Of a stretch of 64,000 nt of DNA, positions 59,263 to 64,000 are shown one piece after another. The stretch is from Rhodobacteraceae bacterium UBA3069. Lineage in GTDB: Bacteria > Pseudomonadota > Alphaproteobacteria > Rhodobacterales > Rhodobacteraceae. Each line of letters opens with the position of its first letter. Position 1 is the stretch's first letter. Under the pieces are notes generated by a model. That model had not been told where the DNA came from. It did no database searches and saw nothing but the letters and a program-made list of their open reading frames with translations. The stretch covers positions 1 through 64,000 of the forward strand of contig DFBX01000125.1 in NCBI GenBank assembly GCA_002366795.1, read 5' to 3'. Made by a program: the position numbers and the translations under genes.

Positions 59263-60942
59263 TTAGTTGTCGCCCTTCAGCGCGGCACCCAGGATGTCGC
59301 CCAGCGACGCACCCGAGTCGGAGGAACCATACTGTTCGACGGCCTCTTTCTCTTCGGCGATTTCGCGTGCTTTGATCGACAGGCCCAGACGGCGGGTCTT
59401 GCTGTCCACGTTGGTCACGCGCACGTCGATCTTGTCACCGACCGAGAAACGCTCGGGGCGCTGATCGGCACGGTCACGCGACAGGTCGGAGCGGCGGATG
59501 AAGGACTTCATGCCCTCGTATTCCACTTCGATCCCGCCATCTTCGATTGCGGTGACTTCCACAGTGATGATCGAACCACGCTTGGTGCCGCCAACGGCGT
59601 CAGCAAACTTGTCGCCACCGACGTTCTTGATAGAGAGCGAGATGCGCTCTTTTTCAATGTCGACTTCGGAGACAACGGCCTTGACCATGTCGCCCTTGCG
59701 ATAGTTCTGGATCGCGTCTTCGCCGCGCTCGTCCCAGGACAGGTCGGACAGGTGAACCATGCCGTCGATTTCGCCGGGCAGGCCAACGAACAGACCGAAT
59801 TCGGTGATGTTCTTGACTTCGCCTTCGACCTCGGTGCCCTCGGGGTGCGTTTCTGCAAACACTTCCCACGGGTTGCGTTGGGTCTGTTTCAGGCCCAGCG
59901 ACACGCGGCGTTTGGCGGGATCGATTTCCAGCACCATGACCTCAACCTCTTGCGAGGTGGACACGATCTTGCCGGGGTGCACGTTTTTCTTGGTCCAGGA
60001 CATTTCGGACACGTGGACCAGACCCTCGACGCCGGGCTCCAGCTCGACGAATGCACCGTAATCGGTGATGTTCGTCACGCGGCCGGTGTGAACCGATTCC
60101 AGCGGGTATTTCGCGGCGACCAGATCCCACGGATCGTCTTGCAGCTGCTTCATGCCCAGCGAGATGCGATGCGTCTCTTTGTTGATCTTGATCACCTGGA
60201 CCTTGATGGTCTCGCCGATGGACAGGATCTCGGACGGATGGCTGACGCGGCGCCATGCCATGTCGGTCACGTGCAGCAGGCCGTCAACGCCGCCAAGGTC
60301 AACAAACGCACCGTATTCGGTGATGTTTTTCACAACGCCGTCCACCACGTCGCCTTCGGTCAGGTTGCCGATAACCTCGGCACGCTGCTCGGCGCGGGAC
60401 TCTTCAAGGATCGCACGGCGCGAAACAACGATGTTGCCACGGCGACGGTCCATCTTGAGGATTTGGAAGGGCTGCTTCAGGCCCATCAGCGGGCCAGCGT
60501 CGCGCACGGGGCGCACGTCAACTTGGCTGCCGGGCAGGAATGCAACAGCGCCGCCCAGATCGACGGTGAAGCCGCCTTTGACGCGACCAAAGATTGCGCC
60601 TTCGACGCGCTCTTCGTCCGCATATGCTTTTTCCAGGCGATCCCATGCTTCTTCACGGCGGGCCATTTCGCGGGAAATGACGGCTTCGCCACGGGCGTTT
60701 TCAGCCGAGCGCAGGAAGACTTCGACTTCATCGCCAACGGCGATGGTCGGTGCTTCACCGGGGTTTGCGAATTCTTTCAGATCAACGCGGCCTTCCATCT
60801 TGTAGCCGACGTCGATGATGGCTTGGCCCGCTTCGATCGCGATGACCTTGCCTTTGACAACCGAACCCTCTTCGGGGGTGTCCATTTCAAAGCTCTCGTT
60901 CAGGAGCGCTTCGAATTCTTCCATTGTTGTGTTCTGAGCCAT
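59263..60942 (-). CDS. rpsA: 30S ribosomal protein S1
   Basis: The 559-residue protein contains six S1 RNA-binding repeats: GSVVKGKVIAIEAGQAIIDVGYK, VEGAIFGRVKGGFTVDLGGAVAFLPGSQVD, GDVVDGVVKNITEYGAFVDLGG, HTGRVTNITDYGAFVELEPGVEG, VEGEVKNITEFGLFVGLPGEIDG and, last, a more divergent GSIITVEVTAIEDGGIEVEYEG. It starts MAQNTTMEEFEALLNESFEM. The acidic-basic C terminus (EKEAVEQYGSSDSGASLGDIL) is usual in alphaproteobacteria. A large open frame on the opposite strand is a shadow of biased codons. Confidence 0.97.
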   Translation of the reverse strand: MAQNTTMEEFEALLNESFEMDTPEEGSVVKGKVIAIEAGQAIIDVGYKMEGRVDLKEFANPGEAPTIAVGDEVEVFLRSAENARGEAVISREMARREEAWDRLEKAYADEERVEGAIFGRVKGGFTVDLGGAVAFLPGSQVDVRPVRDAGPLMGLKQPFQILKMDRRRGNIVVSRRAILEESRAEQRAEVIGNLTEGDVVDGVVKNITEYGAFVDLGGVDGLLHVTDMAWRRVSHPSEILSIGETIKVQVIKINKETHRISLGMKQLQDDPWDLVAAKYPLESVHTGRVTNITDYGAFVELEPGVEGLVHVSEMSWTKKNVHPGKIVSTSQEVEVMVLEIDPAKRRVSLGLKQTQRNPWEVFAETHPEGTEVEGEVKNITEFGLFVGLPGEIDGMVHLSDLSWDERGEDAIQNYRKGDMVKAVVSEVDIEKERISLSIKNVGGDKFADAVGGTKRGSIITVEVTAIEDGGIEVEYEGMKSFIRRSDLSRDRADQRPERFSVGDKIDVRVTNVDSKTRRLGLSIKAREIAEEKEAVEQYGSSDSGASLGDILGAALKGDN

Positions 60943-61152
60943 GTGGTCTCTGATATCCTATTCTTTACGTCTGTTTCCGGCCGTGCGGTTGTCTCCGCCG
61001 GTCTTGGGGTTTCGTTGGTCAGGCGAAACGCAAAATAAAGAGGGGCGGACGGGTCCGACCCTGCTCATCTCAATGTTTCACGGTGTTTTCACCTTATCGA
61101 CGGAGGCCACATAGCCGTCTTTGCCCTGTTTTGCAAGGGGCAAAGGGACGGT

Positions 61153-61764
61153 TCAGATGCGTTTAGCCTCAACCGCGGTGATCGCGGCAGCGATGGCATC
61201 GGCGATGCTCAGGGCGCTCGTGTCGATGATTACGGCATCAACCGCAGGTTTCAACGGTGCATCGGCGCGGTTCATGTCGCGCGCATCGCGCTCCTTGACA
61301 TCGCGCAGCACGTCCTCGCGGGTGGCCAGGCCACCCTTTTCGGTCAACTCCAGGAAACGCCGCTCGGCCCGCACCTCGGCACTGGCGGTGACGAACAGCT
61401 TGGCCTCGGCCTGCGGGCAGATCACCGTGCCGATGTCACGCCCGTCCAGCACCGCACCGCCCGCACGGCGCGCAAAAGCCCGCTGGAAATCCAGCAAGGC
61501 CGCGCGCACCTCGGGGATCACGGCAACCCTGGACGCGGCCTGCGCCACATCAGCGGTGCGCAAATGCGCATCGTTTTCCAGATCCTCGGCGATAAGGGTC
61601 TGTGCGGCCTCCAGCGGCTCAACACCAGCCAGCATCTTGGCCCCAACAGCGCGATACAAAAGCCCCGTGTCCAGATGAGCAAAGCCGAAATGCGCCGCCA
61701 CGGCCTTGGATATGGTCCCCTTGCCCGCTGCGGCTGGCCCGTCGATTGCAATGGTAAAGCTCAT
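61153..61764 (-). CDS. cmk: Cytidylate kinase
   Basis: The 203-residue P-loop NMP kinase has Walker A IDGPAAAGKGT, followed by VAAHFGFAHLDTGLLYRAV (CMP-binding) and GRDIGTVICPQAEAKLFVTA. The lid has RDVKERDARDMNRADAPL. The ATG at 61764 shares one base with the aroA stop (TGATG). A TTG one codon upstream is possible. cmk between aroA and rpsA is the typical order. The 210 bp to rpsA contain its leader, including an AATAGGATATCAGAGACC segment before the rpsA ATG. Confidence 0.95.
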   Translation of the reverse strand: MSFTIAIDGPAAAGKGTISKAVAAHFGFAHLDTGLLYRAVGAKMLAGVEPLEAAQTLIAEDLENDAHLRTADVAQAASRVAVIPEVRAALLDFQRAFARRAGGAVLDGRDIGTVICPQAEAKLFVTASAEVRAERRFLELTEKGGLATREDVLRDVKERDARDMNRADAPLKPAVDAVIIDTSALSIADAIAAAITAVEAKRI

Positions 61765-63110
61765 CAATCCCTCCGTATATCTGCGCCAAGCCCGCCCATA
61801 AGCCCCTCGAAAATCGGGAAGGATGTGGCGATCGGGCCGCCATCATCCACACGGACAGGCTGCTGCGTTGCCATTCCCATCACCATGAAGGACATGGCAA
61901 TACGGTGATCCAGATGGCTTTGCGCCACCTGACCGCCGGGCACATTGCCGTGGCCCAGCCCCTTGACCATCCACCAATCCGGCCCGTCCTCGACCGTTAC
62001 GCCACCTGCGCGCAGGCCCGTAGCCATGGCGTCGATACGGTCCGATTCCTTGACCCGCAATTCCTTGACGCCGCGCATCACCGTATCGCCCTTGGCAAAG
62101 GCGGCAACGACCGACAGAGCGGGGTATTCGTCGATCATTGAGGCCGCGCGCTCTGGCGGCACCTCAGTCCCGTGCAGATCGGCCGAGAACCGCGCGCGGA
62201 GGTCGGCCACCGGCTCGCCCCCCTCTTCACGCGGGTTCTCATAGGTCAGGTCCGCACCCATCTCGCGCAGGGTGGTGAACAGCCCCGCACGGGTGTCGTT
62301 CAACCCGATATTGGGCACCAGAACATCCGATCCGGGCACGATGATCGCCGCACAAACCGGGAAAGCCGCCGAGGAGGGATCGCGCGGCACCAGGATGGTC
62401 TGCGCCTGCAATTCCGGCTGGCCTGTCAGGGTGATCACGCGGCCTTCATCCGTCACCTCGGTGCTGATCTCGGCCCCGAAGCCCGCCAGCATCCGCTCGG
62501 TATGATCGCGGGTCGCTTCCTGCTCAATCACCACGGTCTGCCCCGGCGCGTTCAGCCCGGCCAACAAAACCGCCGACTTCACTTGGGCCGAGGGCACCGG
62601 CACGACATATCGCACCGGAACAGGGTCCACCGCGCCAACGATGGTCATCGGCAAACGCCCACCCGACCGGCCCACAGCCCGCGTACCGAACAGGGCCAGC
62701 GGGTCCGTCACCCGCGCCATGGGCCGCTTGTTCAGACTGGCGTCGCCGGTAAAGGTCGCCGTGATCGGGCAGGTCGCCATCGCCCCCATGATCAGCCGCA
62801 CCCCGGTGCCGGAATTGCCACAATCAATCACGTGGTCCGGCTCGGCAAAGCCGCCCACACCCACGCCGCGCACGCGCCAAGTTCCATCCTCGTCGCGCGC
62901 GACCTCTGCCCCGAAGGACCGCATCGCCTTGGCCGTGTCCAGAACGTCGTCGCCCTCCAGCAAGCCGGTCACCACAGTCTCTCCCACACACATCGCGCCC
63001 AAGATCAACGACCGGTGCGAAATGGACTTGTCCCCCGGCACATGCGCCTCCCCCTTCAAGGGGCCGCAAGCGTGCGAGGACATGGGAATGGGCGTGCCGT
63101 GGCCGGACAT
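61764..63110 (-). CDS. aroA: 3-phosphoshikimate 1-carboxyvinyltransferase (EPSP synthase), class II-like
   Basis: The 448-residue enzyme of the shikimate pathway reads MSGHGTPIPMSSHACGPLKG, then GDKSISHRSLILGAM. Its overall sequence is of the CP4-like class II type (TGLLEGDDVLDTAKAMR, KRPMARVTDPLALFG, RDHTERMLAGFGA, LRVKESDRIDAMATGLR, THLDHRIAMSF-like QSHLDHRIAMSF). The glyphosate loop reads NSGTGVRL, with Gly where CP4 has Ala. The ATG at 63110 follows AGGAGCATCCC. An inner ATG (63083) would drop 9 residues. Confidence 0.96.
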   Translation of the reverse strand: MSGHGTPIPMSSHACGPLKGEAHVPGDKSISHRSLILGAMCVGETVVTGLLEGDDVLDTAKAMRSFGAEVARDEDGTWRVRGVGVGGFAEPDHVIDCGNSGTGVRLIMGAMATCPITATFTGDASLNKRPMARVTDPLALFGTRAVGRSGGRLPMTIVGAVDPVPVRYVVPVPSAQVKSAVLLAGLNAPGQTVVIEQEATRDHTERMLAGFGAEISTEVTDEGRVITLTGQPELQAQTILVPRDPSSAAFPVCAAIIVPGSDVLVPNIGLNDTRAGLFTTLREMGADLTYENPREEGGEPVADLRARFSADLHGTEVPPERAASMIDEYPALSVVAAFAKGDTVMRGVKELRVKESDRIDAMATGLRAGGVTVEDGPDWWMVKGLGHGNVPGGQVAQSHLDHRIAMSFMVMGMATQQPVRVDDGGPIATSFPIFEGLMGGLGADIRRD

Positions 63111-63218
63111 GGGATGCTCCTGCAAAACCGTTTCCCCTGCTGATACCGCAGGGGGCAGGCGCGGTCCATCACCCAGCCTTCACCGCTCGAAAAATACTCC
63201 CGCCAGCGGTAGCCCGCC

Positions 63219-63932
63219 CTACAGGCGGCGGAACGTCATGTAATGCGGCACACGCCCCTCGCGCAGGGCCTTTTGCTCATACCGCGTGGAAATCCAGTCG
63301 GACCACGGATTGCGCCAATCCGACGGCCCCTCCGCCAACCATTCGAATCCCGCGCGCGGCACCTCTTCCATGGTTTGGCGCACATAGTCGGGAATATCCG
63401 TGGCCACGCGAAATTCGGCCACGTCCTGCATACAGGCATGCAGCGGCGCAAGATGCTCTTCGGTCACGAAACGGCGGCGGTGGTGTCGCGCTTTCGGCCA
63501 CGGGTCGGGATAGTTCAGAAACGCCTTGGCAACCGATCCCGCGGGCAGAACATCAAACAGGTGCCGCGCATCACCGGGATGAATACGCACATTATCGACG
63601 CCTGCCTTGCGCAGCTTGCCAAGGGTCATGGCAACACCATTCAGATAAGGCTCGCACCCGATGATGCAGACATCCGGATAGCGCGCCGCCATATGCGTCA
63701 GATGCTCGCCCCCACCAAACCCGACTTCCAACCAAAGGGGACGGCCTTGCAAGAACTCCGAAAGGTCCAGCGTGACACGGTCGGGGTTCTCCTCCCAACT
63801 CACGGGGCCGGGGGACAGGCGCGGCAAATCCTCATCCAACATCTTCTCTTGCAAGGGACGCAGGGCCTTGCCTTTGAAGCGGCCATAGAAATTGCGCCAC
63901 GGGGCGCCGGTGGGATGCTTGGTATCGGTCAT
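63219..63932 (-). CDS. trmB: tRNA (guanine-N7-)-methyltransferase TrmB
   Basis: The 237-residue SAM-dependent enzyme methylates G46 of tRNA. Motifs are LEVGFGGGEHLTHMA (SAM loop), IIGCEPYLNGVAM, VAKAFLNYPDPWPKARHHRRR (the family's PDPWPK signature) and a C-terminal TRYEQKALREGRVPHYMTFRR. It starts MTDTKHPTGAPWRNFYG at 63932 behind AGGAGGCGGCGC. The frame upstream to 63995 has no similarity and is rejected. The 108 bp to aroA hold no gene. Confidence 0.96.
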   Translation of the reverse strand: MTDTKHPTGAPWRNFYGRFKGKALRPLQEKMLDEDLPRLSPGPVSWEENPDRVTLDLSEFLQGRPLWLEVGFGGGEHLTHMAARYPDVCIIGCEPYLNGVAMTLGKLRKAGVDNVRIHPGDARHLFDVLPAGSVAKAFLNYPDPWPKARHHRRRFVTEEHLAPLHACMQDVAEFRVATDIPDYVRQTMEEVPRAGFEWLAEGPSDWRNPWSDWISTRYEQKALREGRVPHYMTFRRL

Positions 63933-63942
63933 GCGCCGCCTC

Positions 63943-64000
63943 CTACCCGCGATTAAAACCTCGCGCAACATCCGGCTTTGGCGACGCCTTGCCATAGGGC
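63943..64000 (-). CDS. 3' end of an unidentified gene entering from the right edge
   Basis: On the minus strand a frame enters at 64000 and reads PYGKASPKPDVARGFNRG to TAG at 63943, 10 bp before the trmB start. I do not recognise this C terminus. metK often precedes trmB in this group, but 18 residues are not enough to say. Another frame ends at nearly the same place, so even the frame is unsure. Confidence 0.25.
   Translation of the reverse strand, partial: PYGKASPKPDVARGFNRG

Noticed and set aside
59077..61038. A plus-strand open frame of 653 codons over rpsA
   Set aside because: The opposite strand encodes unmistakable ribosomal protein S1. The plus frame has no recognisable fold.

Overview
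The window reads as a chromosomal segment of a high-GC alphaproteobacterium of the Roseobacter/Rhodobacteraceae type. This rests on the housekeeping order aroA-cmk-rpsA-ihfB-lapA-trpF-trpB, a PhyR/NepR/EcfG general stress module, two aerobic CO-dehydrogenase-type gene sets, and a lanthanide-type methanol dehydrogenase with a complete PQQ pathway. No tRNA, rRNA, CRISPR array or prophage is visible. The only mobile-element trace is the 3' end of an IS630-type transposase at the left edge.

Region 1 (about 0.1-24.6 kb) is a methanol/PQQ island. pqqABCDE lies on the minus strand, divergent from a NosR/NirI-like membrane flavo-iron-sulfur protein and ApbE. A form II CO-dehydrogenase-like set (coxG-S-L-M) and a XoxG cytochrome/XoxJ pair follow on the minus strand. 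Divergent from these is a 'PQQ-associated' export system (binding protein, beta-propeller, small secreted protein, ABC ATPase, permease). Then come a Sel1 protein, a small cytochrome c, XoxF, and a LuxR response regulator/FIST protein/hybrid kinase set resembling FlhR/FlhS. Five intergenic regions here carry TACGAC, and in four of them it lies 32-33 nt before a -10-like hexamer, which suggests one regulon.

Region 2 (about 24.6-36.4 kb) holds a crotonase, a frameshifted AI-2E-family permease, and small envelope stress genes (holin-like, DUF883, DUF1328). The phyR / nepR-ecfG-kinase core and a phospholipase D-like protein follow. A bacteriophytochrome is preceded by a heme oxygenase gene with an in-frame stop codon. 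EcfG-type promoters (GGAAC-N16/17-[C/A]GTT) can be read in front of the stress genes and also in front of the phytochrome pair.

Region 3 (36.5-44.6 kb) is a form I (true) CO dehydrogenase operon. An MHYT-LytTR regulator (CoxC-like) is followed by a direct-repeat LytTR-type site and then coxM-S-L-D-E-F. The operon ends with an unannotated 35-residue peptide ending in Cys-Cys, which overlaps coxF and has a strong ribosome binding site.

Region 4 (44.7-64 kb) carries YjbH/YjbF/YjbE-like exopolysaccharide genes, then ychF, trpA, a DksA-type zinc-finger protein, argC, a frameshifted ZIP transporter, a MaoC-like protein, a lactate dehydrogenase, rplY and pth. Two decayed genes lie between pth and trpB. 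The conserved trpB-trpF-lapA-ihfB-rpsA-cmk-aroA-trmB block completes the window on the minus strand. Several genes carry single-base lesions in or near short homopolymers, so sequencing error and true decay need to be told apart.
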